Source of the DNA: Centroberyx gerrardi
Lineage: Eukaryota > Chordata > Actinopteri > Beryciformes > Berycidae
NCBI RefSeq assembly: GCF_048128805.1
Contig: NC_136002.1
Span: forward strand, 28,578,162-28,642,161
Length of the DNA: 64,000 nucleotides
Direction: 5' to 3'
Positions 21,346-35,900 of the stretch are shown piece by piece (positions within the stretch are counted from its first letter, which is position 1; every line of letters begins with the position of its first letter). Both the position numbers and the translations under genes were made by a program. The notes under the pieces are model-generated. The model had not been told where the DNA came from. It made no database searches and saw only the letters and a program-made list of their open reading frames with translations.

Positions 21346-22437
21346 TGTTACTTAGACTCATTTACATTTTGCTGTTCAGTTGTATATTCGTATTTCAGCT
21401 TATCATCTTGAATTTTGTTGTTGTTTTGAGGTGAGATGCTGTTATAAGCCCCTTGGGTATATTTATTTGTATCTCTCCTGCACAACTTTGTAATTTGCAT
21501 CTCTTTTTATCTCTTTTTATTTTATCACTGTGTTTTTTAATCCCTTTGCTTCTATTGTTTGTCACCTGGCAACCAAACTCAACTAAACTAAAGTCATCTT
21601 TCAAGGCAAACTTTGTCCATCTGCCTGCATGTCTGGCATCATGTTGTAGTTTTATGTAACTGGTGAATGTGACCACACAGCACTGTGTGTAGTTGTTACT
21701 GTTCTAATTTTAGGTTCATATTTCTCCCATGACTACTCAATAAAAACCTGCAAGATGGCACAGTATCCTAGCAATTTCAGCCTACTGATCAGGCGGTGCT
21801 TCATGATGCAACGGATGATTTGAAAACAGTAATTGACATTTGTCTCAGTCAATAAAGCAAACCATCCGCTGGTTCAAATGATTTTGGGCCCTCAGTATGG
21901 CAGATTAAAGCCAGGTCCAGGCCAGTCCTTTGCTCTCTAGATTGTCTTATTTTGAAGCTTTGCCTTTGGGACATAAATTCAGATAAAATGCAGGAGCCGG
22001 CAGACAGTCATAAGAGTGAAATAGATCCATCTGCTTGCCAGTAAATTAAACTATTGCGAGCTTTCAGATGAAACAGTCTGGGATGCTACTTTGATGTAAC
22101 CAACAGCTCTGAATCAGTAATGAGGAAGTTGATTTCAATGATTGATTGGAGTACCATGCTTTTTTTTAAGCAATTTGGAGCAATTGCGGGTCAATTTGTT
22201 GACATCTTTCTTCTGTGTCGCTCCCTGCTGAGCAGAGTGGATATCAACTGTCGCTGTTTGAATTCGTATCATTTACCAACAAATTATACTGCCACAAAAT
22301 GACAGATCAAACCCCTAACAGCGAAACCTCACTGTAATTGTATCACTAGAGGTTTTCTCTGCAGGAGGTTGGCCCAGTGGGAACTGAAAGGTCACGGGTT
22401 CATGGATCTCCTGCTTCAGAATGGAATTCTGGAGATA

Positions 22438-23088
22438 CAGTGGGTGGACATAATAACAGAAACACCACATGAACTATAGGTTTTACTCTGAAGTATCGAA
22501 GTCACTATCACAAAGGCAGCTACACAGGCAAGTCATATTAAGTTGAATGGCAGTTAGCAGTATGTGTCTGCTTTAAAAGATAATCACCACTTTAATATGT
22601 GAGTTTTCAAAGCAACATGACGCAACTAACAGAGCTCCAAAGAGGCCAGATAGTGGATGCCCTATTTGCAGGAGCATTGGTCACAAAAACTGCAAAATTA
22701 TTTAATGTGGGAAGGGGAACAACCTTGAAAATCATGGCAATATGTCCTATACATGGACAAGCTGCACCAGCAAAGAGAAACAACAATTCAAAACTCACCA
22801 ACAGGGATAAACTACAACAAATTATGGCCTCAAAAATGACCACATATTGAATCGACTCTTCTGTCTCAACAAAAACTGTACACTGTGAGCTTCACAAAGC
22901 TGGTATTTATGGCAGGATTGCCATTCGGAAAGTGCTTGTATCCAAGGTAAACGCACAGTGATGCGTATAAGGAGCACAAAACCTGAGCCCCTGAGCAATG
23001 GAGAAAAGTAATTTGTTCTGATGAGAAGGCAAACGGCGACCCCATATAGTGTTACAGTAGGCGTTTCCGCTGTTTTGTCCGACCCCTG
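22438..23088 (+). mobile_element. Deleted Tc1/mariner transposon
   Basis: The ends CAGTGGGTGGACATAATAAC and GTTTTGTCCGACCCCTG are imperfect inverted repeats, each flanked by TA. Inside, 22617-22847 encodes the N-terminal helix-turn-helix part of a Tc1 transposase (TELQRGQIVDALFAGALVTK, then KLFNVGRGT). Out-of-frame scraps downstream (VHCELHKAGIYGRIAIRKV, then ICSDE) come from the middle of the same protein. The catalytic region is mostly deleted, so the copy cannot code for transposase. Confidence 0.85.
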
Positions 23089-26000
23089 TATCTCTGCTAC
23101 GCATGATTCACAGATGAAGTGACGTCACCGAGCTATTTCTGTGGCTCAGACACATTCGTGGATATTCACAAATTCCTGTTTTGTTTATTATTCTTATTAA
23201 GAGTGCAGTCTGTCCCTAAAACTGATGCAGCACTTCTACATTGTGCGGTCTGTGTTTTGTAGATAACCTGGTGCCTCAACAGACACTTCCTATCAACAGC
23301 ACCTTTTACCAACTCTGTGTGTGTGTTTGCGTCCTTCTGACAGTATGAATCACCTGTCCTTCCTCTGTAATTGGCCTTGATGTGGGAATCAAACCCTCTA
23401 ACCTTGGCAGTGTTAGTGCCACTCTCTCACCTGCTACACAGGACTGAATTAAAACTGAATAATGAGAAATGAGGATAGAAACAGAGAGTTACTGAATGTA
23501 GGGACAACGCTGCCTACACCTCCAAAGGCAGATTACCTATTTCAAGCTGGACTCCATATCAAGAACAATTGTTTAACTATTTTTTAAAGACCAAATGTCT
23601 AACCATGATCCAAATCCTTTCCCTTTTAAGTGTGTTTTTCTTGCCTAACCTGTGGTTGTTGTTACCTAACCTAAAGAAAATAGCGCTTTCCATGTCTCTA
23701 CTCATAACAATTACAGTTTTGTTCTTGTCTGAACTTCACTATCAGAGTGAATTTGTCTCTAAGTGTGTCACTAGGGGGAGCTGTGTCTGTGTATGCAGTA
23801 TAGTCTCAAGGTACAGTATATTTCTTATCATAGGATAACGCAAAGTGTATAAAACATTAGTGTTGAGTATTGTTCCTTTGCCCCAATGCCAAGACATTTC
23901 TTTCCAGGGTGATGAGGCTCCGATCCTCACACTCCTTACTACTGGCTGCTTGTAATGTTAGTGAATTTTAGGTTTATTACTGGTTAAAATGTAATGTAAT
24001 GCCAAACATTAAGAAATCATCAAGTGCAATATCTGTGCTTTCTAATATAATGGTATAATGGTATTGTAGAAGAGTTACTCCCCCTATAGAACTCAGTTTC
24101 CCATGGTCCTCTACTCCCTCCCACTTGACCTTTTACCTACCGCTTCACCTCACTGCCAAGCTGTGGATCATTAGGACTGAAGCACTCAGTTTGTTTCCTT
24201 TGTCTAAGAACTGTGTTCAACAACCTTCCAAGTTACCAGCGTTCCCGCCGCCCTCAAGAGTGTGCGTACATGACAAAAGTGATGATTTACTCTGTGAATT
24301 ATGTTAATTGTTAATGGTGAAGATATTTTGAGTTCACGTCCCTTTGTTAATATATACCTGATTCCTGCTGGATGCACTAAACTGGTGTTTGGATGTGGTC
24401 TGTAGTCATTATTGGGGCAGTTATCTGTAGTGTTATGAGTAGTATTTGCAGCTGTTATTCTAGATTGTTTTATAGTCTAAACAGTATCTTTGTAGGTAAG
24501 TTACAGTTTCACTTAATTCAATATTAATTCCTCAGGTACCTGTAGTAATGTGCACTCATAAATATTTGAATTGAATATTGAATTTGAGGTGGATTATTGT
24601 GTTTATTGACTATTGTATTCCTTTTTTTTCTTGCTTTGTATTGCAGAACCACACACACACACACATACACACACAGATATGTATACAACATGCAACAAAT
24701 AAACTTTGATTCATCGATCCGGACTGGACTGTGGGACATTTCTTCACAACCTGACCGTTGTATCATGTGGTGATAGTCTCCTGAACACCCCTTTCTATCA
24801 GGTATAGTTTCCACTACTGTGTTTTCTTATATTAGTAACCCACATGTTCCTTACTGTAGTCAAGTGATCTAATGCAGAATCCACCCCACACACGAAAATC
24901 CCATTGTGATAATTAGAATAAAATGAATATCAGGATCAGCTTTGGTAGCAATAAAGATGAGTAAATGTTAAGTAGTTATTTTTAGTCTGTGGCATTTTAT
25001 CCAGCTAAAACAAGATTAAGGTTTTTCTTTCTCTTCTTTTCCGACTTCAATTTTGGTTATTCATTTCTACAGTTTTACACTGATTAAAAATTCACTCCAC
25101 TTGGAAAGAATCAAGACAAGGGTGCTGCATAGATCACAGACAAAAGAAATATTCATATTAAACTTGTTATGAATTCATTCCCTGGTACAGCAAAATATGC
25201 AAAAAAAAAAGTCTGGAGCAGTGAATAGTTTCCAAAACAGCCGTTGGCAGGGACTTGGTGTGCCGAGGCCTTGCGTGTGAAGAGGGAGACTTTGAGAGTA
25301 ATGTAGTATCAGATGGGAGCTACAGTTTAATTATGCTTTGCTTCATTCAGCGGAAGTACAGTCCGGCTGTCTGGCATTTGGCTTGACAGCAGCTGCTTGG
25401 CTGCAGTTCAGTTCAGATACTTGGGGTCGCTAAATCAAAGGAGTAAATCCAGCTAGAGGTGTGATTTGTTTGCCTGCTGAAGACACTTCAATACCAGTAT
25501 CCTTCTTCCCCAATGACAAGTACAGTACGTCATGCAACAAATACCACTCCAGCTTCTCTGAGATGTCCTGCGGCTTAAATACAACCTCTTACTTGTTATT
25601 TATGCATTTTGTTCTTTTTGTATCATTCTCCTCTTTGTTGAGCTTGATGTCATGTATGTCATTGCTTTTTCCCGTTTTCTCATTTTAGTTTGCATTTATT
25701 TTCCTCTGTTTCCACTGCTTTTATCATTTGTGCAAATAAACGCAAAGTGAATAAATATAAATTAAAAAATACATAGATAAATACATCTTGCATGTGTTCC
25801 AGCTGGATGTGTTCAGTTGTGTTGTGCAAAATATAGCTAACAAAGATCCTTGAGTGATACATAAAATTATGTGAATGACAATATTAAATATGCCTTGTCC
25901 CAGCCACTGTACTGACTCAAAGCAAGCACTATGTGTGCACTATGTGAAATTTACAGTAACTGTAGGTTACTATGATTTACTGTTTGTCCTGCCAAAGTTC

Positions 26001-26139
26001 TACCCAAACTTATATTACCCTTAATATATTTTCATTTAGACTCAACATTTGGACATATAAACAGACAGGCAGCATAATTGTGCCTTTTGATCACCATCAT
26101 CAACATCAATGATGTTATATCAGCAGTTTTTGCCTAGAG

Positions 26140-26300
26140 GTCAGAAAAGCAGGCTTGTGACTCAAAGGTCGCCTTTTCGAATCCCAGGACCGGCTGAGAA
26201 AATATGGGTGGGGAAAGTGAATAAGTAACACTCTCCTCTCCCTCAGCGACCACTGTTGAGGTGTTGAGGTTCCCCTGAGCAAGGCACTGAACCCCCACTG
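26140..26300 (+). mobile_element. tRNA-derived SINE
   Basis: It contains a degraded tRNA head ending in TTTTCGAATCCC (B-box-like) and the core CCTGAGCAAGGCACTGAAC shared with the copy at 12276. It lies about 600 bases upstream of the flot2 start. Confidence 0.6.
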
Positions 26301-26699
26301 GAGCTGCTCAGTGTCCAGCAGCAGCAGACTGTGGTGTTACTGGGACGCTCCCAGTGTGAATGTGTGGGCCTGTATGAATATAGAAGCAGGGCGTCACTGG
26401 AACCAACAGCAAGCATGCTCAGCTGACTTTCCCCGGATAAATAAAAAGAGACAGCTTTTGCCTGCCTTGAATTTAGAGCTGTTAGATCTATGTTTTTTTT
26501 TATTTATCATTCTCAGTAACCTCTCACCTCTCTGTCAGGCAAGTGAAAAGAGTTTCTCGTTTGTGGATCAATTTCACAAAAATGAATGAACACAACAGTT
26601 ACTACTGGGTTAGATTGCACAGAAATGCTTGTCATAGTGGCCACACCGTGTCACTCTGTCACAAGTTAGTTTTGTATACAAGCTCATCCAAACCGCTGG

Positions 26700-26905
26700 C
26701 AGTCTACAGAGGGGGGCGAGTCCGCGTTGATAAACGTTACGTCACTGTCGGTAAGCTGGCTGGGGCGGGGCTCTGTACTGAAGGTGTTGTCGAGAGCAAC
26801 TGATGAAGAAACGCTATCATCGTTTTTACGTCTCCAACTAACGGATAACATTAGTATATCGCATTGTAAAGGATCACACTCTTTGCTGGTATATCGTAAA
26901 TCAAG
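26700..26905 (+). promoter_or_regulatory. flot2 promoter and 5' UTR
   Basis: A GC-rich stretch just upstream of the flotillin-2 ATG. TTACGTCA (26737-26744) is a CRE-like site and GGGGCGGGGC (26762-26771) is a GC box of the Sp1 type. No TATA box was seen, as expected of a broadly expressed gene. The start site is inferred to lie between 26770 and 26900. Confidence 0.55.
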
Positions 26906-29900
26906 ATGGGGAGCTGCCTAACTGTCGGACCAAATGAAGCCTTGGTGGTCTCTGGTAGGTCTTCCCCGTCCTGACATGCTAACGTTAATGTGGCTAGCTA
27001 GCAAGTTGTCATAAGCGCTAACGGTAACTAGCTGACATTAGCGGCTAACTGGTGCACCAAGCTATATTCATTTTGCAGTTGTTTGTACCTAGTTAGCTAG
27101 CCAATGTTGACTGATATTAGGATAACTATCTACTGTAAAATTACTAAAATAACGGCTATGTTAACTTAGCTAACAACTAAACGCTAACGTTGTTTGTCTA
27201 TCAAATCAGTGCGCTACACTCCCCTCCGATATTTAACCGAAGTTTAAATGTCAGTGTTGGCAAGCAAGGCAGCAGATATTCAACCAGCTAGGACACAACT
27301 GTTCACTCCAGGTCACATGTTAGCTTTGTTTTAGTAACAGAATACTAGTGTAACGTCCAGCTAACTGCAAATATGAGGCCCATCTGATAGTTAATGTGTA
27401 CAGGCGGCCGCCGTTAAGCTGGTTTGTAATTAACTACAAAACTGCAAATGTTTTCTTGGGAAGGCTTTATATATTAAGTATTACAAAAGCTGTTTGGAAG
27501 CTGTCCATCTCTGCAGATGGGCCCTGGACAGGAATTCCCTCTGTACTGGACTAGATGTGGAAAAGGGGGCGGAGAACCTGATTCTTCATTAGCGTTAGCT
27601 TTTACTAATATTGATGTGAATTTACAAGGGAGACTCCAAAGAATTGTTCTTTGTAGAGAAACAAAGAATATAAATTGGTAATGGATTGTGGAAAAGTCAA
27701 GAAATATGGACTGTACGTTGTGGCTTTTTCGATGCAGTCAGGAGTCCGGGGCCCATGGGTGCTGTTCCTTACAGCAGGTTGTGGATGCTTTCACCAAGAA
27801 AAAAACAGTCCAACCAAACTGGCACAACCGGTTCAAGCCTTTTACTGCCTTTACTTTCAAAACATATCATTTCCCCACTCGCGACATGTGTCTCGGCTGA
27901 AAAACAAATTGTGAAAAGAGAAGACGACGTGTGTTGTTTTTGTCACTGTGGTAACGTTACTCGTGTGCGTTGTGAATATGTCAAGATGCAACTATACTGT
28001 GCCCAGACAAGGCATCAATATGCATTTAGAAGCGTGTAAATGTATACACTAAGTATTCATAGTATTCTCATTAAACTTTCATGTTGGTAGGAAAGTAACA
28101 GGTGATTGTAATAAAGTAACAGGTGATTATAACCAAATGACAGCCACAGCCAATGAGCTGTGTATGGTAAAGCACCATATTGCTAGGAGTACTATCAATA
28201 GGAACTGATATTCCAAACTAATTTATTGTACTTGCTGTGTGTGTTTGGCCTATGCACCACTGGTTTTGGTGTTGTGTGTGTTGCAATAGGTGTCTCACAT
28301 GGTTTCCCTACCAGTCCTGTTCAGTCACATGACCGGTTGTGCTTATGAACAAGTGAAACATTGAGTTCTATCATGGCTGGGTTTTTAAAAAAAAAGAGTA
28401 TTGCCCAATGTTCAACTAAGGCTGCTAGTACTACTGCTATTGCTACCAATGAATAATTGTTTTCAAGTCTTACGTGAAGGTTTCAACTAGGCATGCATTA
28501 TTGAAGAGGAAGCCTCCCTCTAATGGAAATGTTGCTAAACACCACATCCCCCCTCCTCCTCTTTCAGGTGGCTGTTGTGGCTCCGATCAGAAGACCTACA
28601 TGGTAGGAGGCTGGGCCTGGGCTTGGTGCCTCATCTCCGACACTCAAAGGTGACAACACTGTAAAAGCAATAAGATCGGTCTATTTTATTTTGAAATGGA
28701 GTTGGCCTTTTATAAGTTCCTTGAAATGTTTTTGTCCCAGTAAGTGCTACTCATCACAGATAAGTAGATTACGCTCGCAAAGCATTCTGTTCAAACTCAT
28801 TTGGATAAAAGGGCTGAGGTTTTTAAAGGGATCACAGCTCAAATGAGCTTCTGCTGTCTAGAGTTTCCACAGTGAAGTCAGTCCCACTGTAATCATCTGC
28901 AGGCAATCAGTAAGCAAGGGGGAGGATGAAAGCTGTTTTCTACCATAGTTTGCCAAGTAATAAACACAATGCGTTAATGACTTCAACATGTTTCTAATGG
29001 AAACAGTTTCAAAGGTCATTGGGTCTTTAGAGCCTGCATTACATACACACATTCTCACCTTTCTCTGCGTTATGAGTGAATTCCTCAGGTTAATTTTTTG
29101 CAGTAGTTCTTGTTCCATGTGGGCGTGTCGAGAAAATGTTGCAACAACACAAGATGTGAGGCCCAAATACTGTAGAGCAATAAACATCCTCAGTGGAAAC
29201 ATTTCATCGCTGCAACGGAATTGTACAGAATGATAAAACTGTCACGATCTTCCAACTTGTTGGTGGAGATTGTGAAATATTCCATTACCTCTCCTCCTTT
29301 CTGTGGTGATGTACTTTTGATCTATGTAGCAGTACTTTGTCAGAAACTTCATAGGTTTACAGCTGTCAGCTGAAACTCTGAATTACTGTAACATTAAAAA
29401 GAGTAAAACCAATAAAATCATCAAAGTATTTTATTTATATTTGTCATTATTTGTCGTTTATATTTACATTTTGGGTATTTAGCTGACTCTTATCCAGAGC
29501 GGCTTACAGTGAATGCAGCAGTGGAATAAGACATAATTCCTAGATCAACATTACGAGCATATAAATACATATAAATAAACAAGACTAGACTAGACTAGAC
29601 AGGCAACCAGCAGTAAGGAATGCAGCGGTCAGAGCCACAGCACTCTGACAACAGATGTGACATCTCAACGCACATTATTCCACGCTTTCATCCACATTTT
29701 GCTTATCGTGCTTCATATCCTTATCTGCACTGCCTTTTAAATGCGTCTTCCTCCCTCCCTGCAGGATAACCTTAGAGATCATGACTCTGCAGCCCAGGTG
29801 TGAGGATGTGGAGACGGCAGAGGGGGTGGCCATCACTGTCACTGGGGTGGCACAGGTAAAACCACAGCCTAGTTTCTTCTCTGTGCACCCTTTCACACAG

Positions 29901-32900
29901 GTGCCAGGCCACATGTGTTGGAGTTTGTCACCTACTTGTTCTACCTCTTTTTTCTTGTTATCCCTTGTTTTATTTTATCTCGTTTGTAGCTTTATTTATG
30001 TTTGTTTTCTGCCAAGCACTTTGTGAGAAACCTGTATTTTTAAAGTGCTTACACAATGAATTTGAATTGACATAATATGAAATAATGCTGGATAAACTTT
30101 TCCATCAAAAGGTAGCAGGTCAGGCTTGTTTACACAATCAACGGTTTATTTTTTTATTTCCCCAATTAACTGTACGTCACATTTAAGGAATGCATGTGGC
30201 ATAACACATGAAACCTAGTTGCTCTAGAAACCAAAGGTGAAGAATTTGAACAAGGTGCTGAACAAGAAACTAACTCTTTTGTCCACTGGCTGCCATGGCT
30301 TGTTCATCCCCAAACCAAGCAACTACTGTCACTATTTCACCAAACCAACAAGATTATTAGAAAAGAATAGGCCCTGCAGGATATGTAGACGGTGCAGAAT
30401 GATCATGTGGCCTCCTTTTTTAGGATTTTGTGATTGGTTCTCTCACTTCAACAGCAATATTTCTCCCGTCGGAGTCATAACGCTGTGTGTGCTCAATCTG
30501 TTAATGGAATGGCTGTGCTTGCTCTCATGTCAATATGGAACTGTTAGGGATTTTTTCAATTTATCTGAGGAGTACAATGCTGTTTTATGAGGCTGAAATA
30601 ATGTTGACCTATCAACATTAGGATTTGGTTGCATTAGATTAGCATTTTCAGAACATTTAAAATGTACCAGTCCCTACAAGAAGGTGTTTTGTGCTAACTT
30701 TTTTCTATAGATAGATAGAATTTAGCAACATTGCCAAAATTGTCATTACCAAGAAAGATACTCACATTGGTACTCATTTTTGTAAATTCTAAAAAAAAAT
30801 GTATTTTTTATTGACAGGCAAATATAGAATGTTTTCAGCTATATACACTGTTTCAGCTATATACTGTACATAGCTATACACTCTTGCTCCACATAGCTCA
30901 GCATATCATAGATAGAAAAAGTCTCTATAATAGTCAGTGTTTCCTCTATAATTTTATACAGCTGTGGTGCTTAGGGGGATAATTCTAGTTTTGTCCCATT
31001 TATGTCCCAGTTATGTTTCAAGTTGAGGTTGTAGTGCTAAAAATGCTTTTTAATCATAATAAAATCATTACTTCAAAAACATTTGGACTACACTTATTTT
31101 AGTTTTAGATGAGGGTAAGACTAAATTACAATGCTAATTTTAATTTCAGATTTTCTCTAGCCGTGGTGGTAATTACCTTGCTGTGGCGGCGCGCCACTGC
31201 TAAATGAATGCAGAGGAAACACTGATAGTGATAGCTATAATAAAATATCACAGAAATCCAACACTGCCTCTACTATAGAATATTATTATTGATTAAATGT
31301 TTTTACTTCTCGAGGACCATTCAAAAAGACTGCTACACTGGCATTTTAAGGGAGTGCAGATTCCAGGGCAGGAATCAACTCTCTCTGCCTAGCTGTTGAA
31401 AAGTTAAGTGATAAGTTGTGTCTATACCAGATGAGCAGTGCTACATGTCTGTGTCTTCTTCAGGTGAAAATCATGACAGACCACGACTTGCTGGCAGTGG
31501 CTTGTGAGCAGTTTCTGGGTAAATCAGTAATCGAGATCAAAGCCGTCGTTCTGCAGACCCTGGAGGGACATCTGCGCTCCATTCTAGGTACGGACATTTC
31601 GTTTGTTCTGTTACGACATGCTGATGTAAATTGGTGGGTGAGTAGATTTTCGGGGGGTCTGTCACACATTTTTGAATTTTTCTTTAATTAATTTATTTTC
31701 TTTGCTGTTGTGCCTCCGTCAGCTATTTCAGTCATGGCAGTGGTGTAAAATGTTTGCCTCGATATTGTGATCGATATCTGTCACGCATCCTGTCTTGTGA
31801 AAACCTTGTGACTCCAATCTTGGTGTTCGTGTTTTAACTTTAGTTGAAGGATTACATGCTTCTCTGTGGGTGAAGAAAATTCTACTGCCCTTCGTCTTAT
31901 GAAACCCTTTCAAAACCCACCGGATAAACTAAAAAATGCATGGTGGTCAAACTGAAAACAAGGCTGCTTTTCTTAGTTCCTGAAAAAGTTGACATTTTGG
32001 AGAGACAAGGTTTTCACCGGACAGCGTCGATATGTAGTATGGAGATATTCAACAAGCCTCCCCTGTGCAGGTACCTTGACTGTGGAGCAGATTTACCAGG
32101 ACAGGGACCAGTTCGCCAAACTGGTGAGGGAGGTGGCAGCCCCCGACGTGGGCAGAATGGGCATCGAGATCCTCAGTTTTACTATTAAGGTGGGTCGAGA
32201 CTACGGCAACAGTGGTGAATCCTCTGTGGGCCGTCAGTGTGCTGTTGATAAGAATACTAAGCTGGAAATAATGCTGAAGTAACAGGCTTCCTTCATGCTG
32301 GTGAAGACTGTAGCTTCTAGGTGTGGAACAGCTCACAAAACCCACAGTTCAGTACATTCCTCAGTGTTGGAGTCACATTTTGTTACGTTGTCAGTACAGC
32401 AGGGTTTTAAAAAATTGCCAATTCCAATTTTGTTTTTGACACACTAATGTGTTAACAAGCTGTTTTACATTTTCACTTTTTTAATTAGAAGTGCTATAAA
32501 ATCCCTTAGTTCCACACGTCAGGAGGAAAACAATCATGGATACGACATATTTAGAATGTCTAAGTGGCAGGGAGTTGAAGCTCATGTGGAAAATATCACC
32601 ATGTGAAAAAACACTTTATTTTAGAATACATCCAATCTGGCAAGCAGCACTTATTTCAATAAAATGTCAGCAATTAAAACCGGTTCATACTGCCTCGTCT
32701 ATCACAGCTCTTTTAGTGGAAAACAAATATAGGAATAACTGGCAAACCAGTTTTAAAAGTATGATGCATACACGCCAAAAGGAAGAACGGTCCCTAACCT
32801 TTCAGATGCCTTAAGATGATCACCTTCTTCCGCTATTCTCAACCCATATACAGTAGTTGATGGATATCATGTGGTTTAGAGTGTGAATGCCATTTGTATT

Positions 32901-35900
32901 GCTTAATGCTGTATTGGATTTTTATTGCTTGATGTTGTATTGGTCAAAGCTTTAATTGGCGGTGGGTAGCATATTCCTCTCAGACAGTAGTTCCGCCAAA
33001 GGAGTTTGTCTAACTGACTATTTCAACTCTTTTACATCAAGGCAGCACCTGTTTCAATTCATACTATTATAACATTGCGAATATTATTAGCTGCTTGGGA
33101 GGAATTGAGTCATTTTGACTGCACGCCCTCAGTCAATGTCCGTTTCCATGTGAAGCATGAACCAGCTTTAAGAGCCTTGCATAAGGGAAATACAGTGTGC
33201 GCTCGTATACCAGGCAGTACGGTAGAAATCACACAAGCATGAGCCAGCTTTAGGTTGGTGCTTTAGGTTGTACATCCACATACCAGGAAGGAGTTTGGTG
33301 ATTTTTTAACATTGCTCAAACCATAGCCTAAAACCCGCTTTTTTTGTTGAACATGGTTTCTTTACAGGCAGCTGTCCCTCTGGGCCTTCTTTGTCTATTG
33401 GGTTTCATGGCATTTGGGTCTAATAATTGATCTAAATTACATTGATTGGCAGCAGACTCCCCTTTTAGCCAGTCTTCACTGTTGTTGATTAGAACTAATT
33501 GAAGCACACTGGAGATGCAGCGGCTAACCGTAGTGCTTTTCTGGCAGTGCAGAGTCCATTTCTATCACATCGATTGGTCCAGGTCTAGATGGTTTCTATG
33601 ATACACCAGGACCAGTTGGCTCATTAGTGTGGGCCTCAGGGAATCATGGGCTGTCTTTGTTTTTTATCTCTCCCAGATTTATGTTTATTCATTCACATCA
33701 GATCAAAATACTTGCAGCAGTGTATCTTTTTGTGCATTTATCATTTGTAAAAACCATCCTTTTCTAGTGCTGCAGTTCCTTGTATGTGATAGTAGCGAAC
33801 ACCTTGTCACCAGTGAGGCAGCACTGTCAACGGTTCCAATTAATGAGGCATTTGCTTGTGCCAGCAACTCTTCAGTGGAAGTGCGACAATCAATATGTTG
33901 TTATCACACACAGATAGAGGAGGTCCAGTGATGTTTAAAGCTGCACTAGACAACTTTGCACACTGGCGGCCCCAAACGGTGGTGAGAGGGAACTGTTTAA
34001 ATTTTGAGAACTTTAAATCATGTAATGTGACGTTAGTAAACTGAGCACACCTACATTTCTTCTTTACGGTGGCTGGTGGGTGTGGTGGAAAAAAAACATC
34101 ATCATTTAAATCTTCAGAAAATCGTAACCGGTTCATCCATCTTTGGTGAGTCCAGCTTTTTCTCGACGGAGCGCTTCCTTGCTGCTGTTTCGTTTGCATT
34201 TCAATCCTGAGTTTTGATTCGTCACTTTCTGACCGCGGAAAGGATTTCCTGTAGTTGACCGTACCTGACACCAAAATAGAAGTTAGGCAAATAGACAAAT
34301 CTACAATCACAGGGGATGGGATGGTCTTCTCTGTTGCAGCCTCACTTCGTTATTTAGGCTGATAAAGCGGGTATTTTTACAGGAGAATGTTGCCTATTGC
34401 AGCTTTAAGTCCTGATATTGCAGGTTGTGTACAGGGAGCTGAGATCTGCAACACCCCATATGCTGACCTGTGTGTCTGTCTGTAACAGGATGTCTATGAT
34501 AAACTGGATTACCTGAGCTCCCTTGGGAAGACCCAGACTGCAGCTGTCCAGAGGGATGCAGACATTGGCGTGGCCGAGGCAGAGAGGGATGCTGGGATAC
34601 GGGTGAGGAGGCCCCAGCTGGTTATAGATTCAATAAAGTGGATTCTGGTGAGTGCACACAATACTAACGAACACTTGCTTTTGCTCCTTTCCCCAATCCT
34701 AGGAGGCGGAGTGTAAGAAGGAGATGATGGACATCAAGTTCCTGGCGGATACCAAGATGGCTGACTCCAAGCGAGAACTGGAGCTGCAGAAAGCCTCTTT
34801 TAACCAAGAAGTCAACACCAAGGTGGGCACTTGACTTAATGTTCAGGGGGATCAGTTAGATATAGTTATGTTTGGCTATTTGAAACGGTTTGTGTTGCCT
34901 CAGCTGATGTTCTGTAAATGTCTGTGTGTCGGTATCAGAAAGCACAGGCCCAGCTGGCGTACGAGCTGCAGGCAGCCAAGGAGCAGCAGAAGATACGCCT
35001 GGAGGAGATAGAGATCGAAGTGGTGCAAAGAAAGAAACAGATCACCATTGAGGAGAAGGAGATCGACCGCACCGACAAGGAGCTCGTCGCCACCGTGAAG
35101 AGGCCCGCTGAGGCCGAGGCCTACAAAGTGCAGCAGCTGGCTGAGGGCTACAAGTGAGTGAGGTCCCGTACGTTAAAGGGGCATTAAGTAATCTATGAGC
35201 TTTATCGACCTCTGTTGACGACCAGTAGAAACATCGATAGAACTTGTCTCCTGTTACACAAGTCTCTGGCAAGTCTCTTGAGGTATGGTAGCCTGTAGTT
35301 GATACAAAGAGACGAGTAAGCTAGCTAATTGGAACGGAGATCCAACAGAAACATCTAGTGAAGAAGCAATATTACGATGCAAAATACTGTAATAATAATA
35401 ATAATAATGATACCGCTTTGTTATTTGCTTTTTTTTGCTGAGAATGAGGCTATTTATCCTTAGTAGCTGAGGTGTCTTGCGATGGTCGCTTGCTCGCTCG
35501 TTGCACCGTCCTCCATGACTGAGCAGTTGAAAATGTGAGCAGGTGGGGGGAGGAGATTGGGAGAGTCTTGAAATGCCAATGGGTGGGGAGTTTTTGTTCC
35601 AGAAGTACAGGCCAGAAAGTGAGTTTTGAAAGCCAGACATCTCAGCAGCTGATGAAGTAATTGTTGAGTCATTGGTATTGATCAACAACCCTATCAATTC
35701 CTGCAGATATTAGTCATTTTGTGCTGTAGAACAGTAACAATCTTACTTCTTTACACTTTTACTTCCCATTTGGTTTAATTCTCTTTTTACTTGCCCCCCT
35801 CCACAGTGAGGTTAGAGGTCAGGCTCAGCTATAGAGCAGCTGGTAGAGATTCAGTGTTTTGCTCAAGGGCACTTCAGCAGGGTGGATACTCTGCTGCTTG

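Noticed and set aside
30237..30590. 117-codon open frame in flot2 intron 3
   Set aside because: Begins in AT-rich intron, has no recognisable domain and no splice relation to flot2.
33840..34310. 156-codon minus-strand open frame
   Set aside because: Lies entirely inside the inverted-repeat element at 33935-34408 and resembles no transposase.
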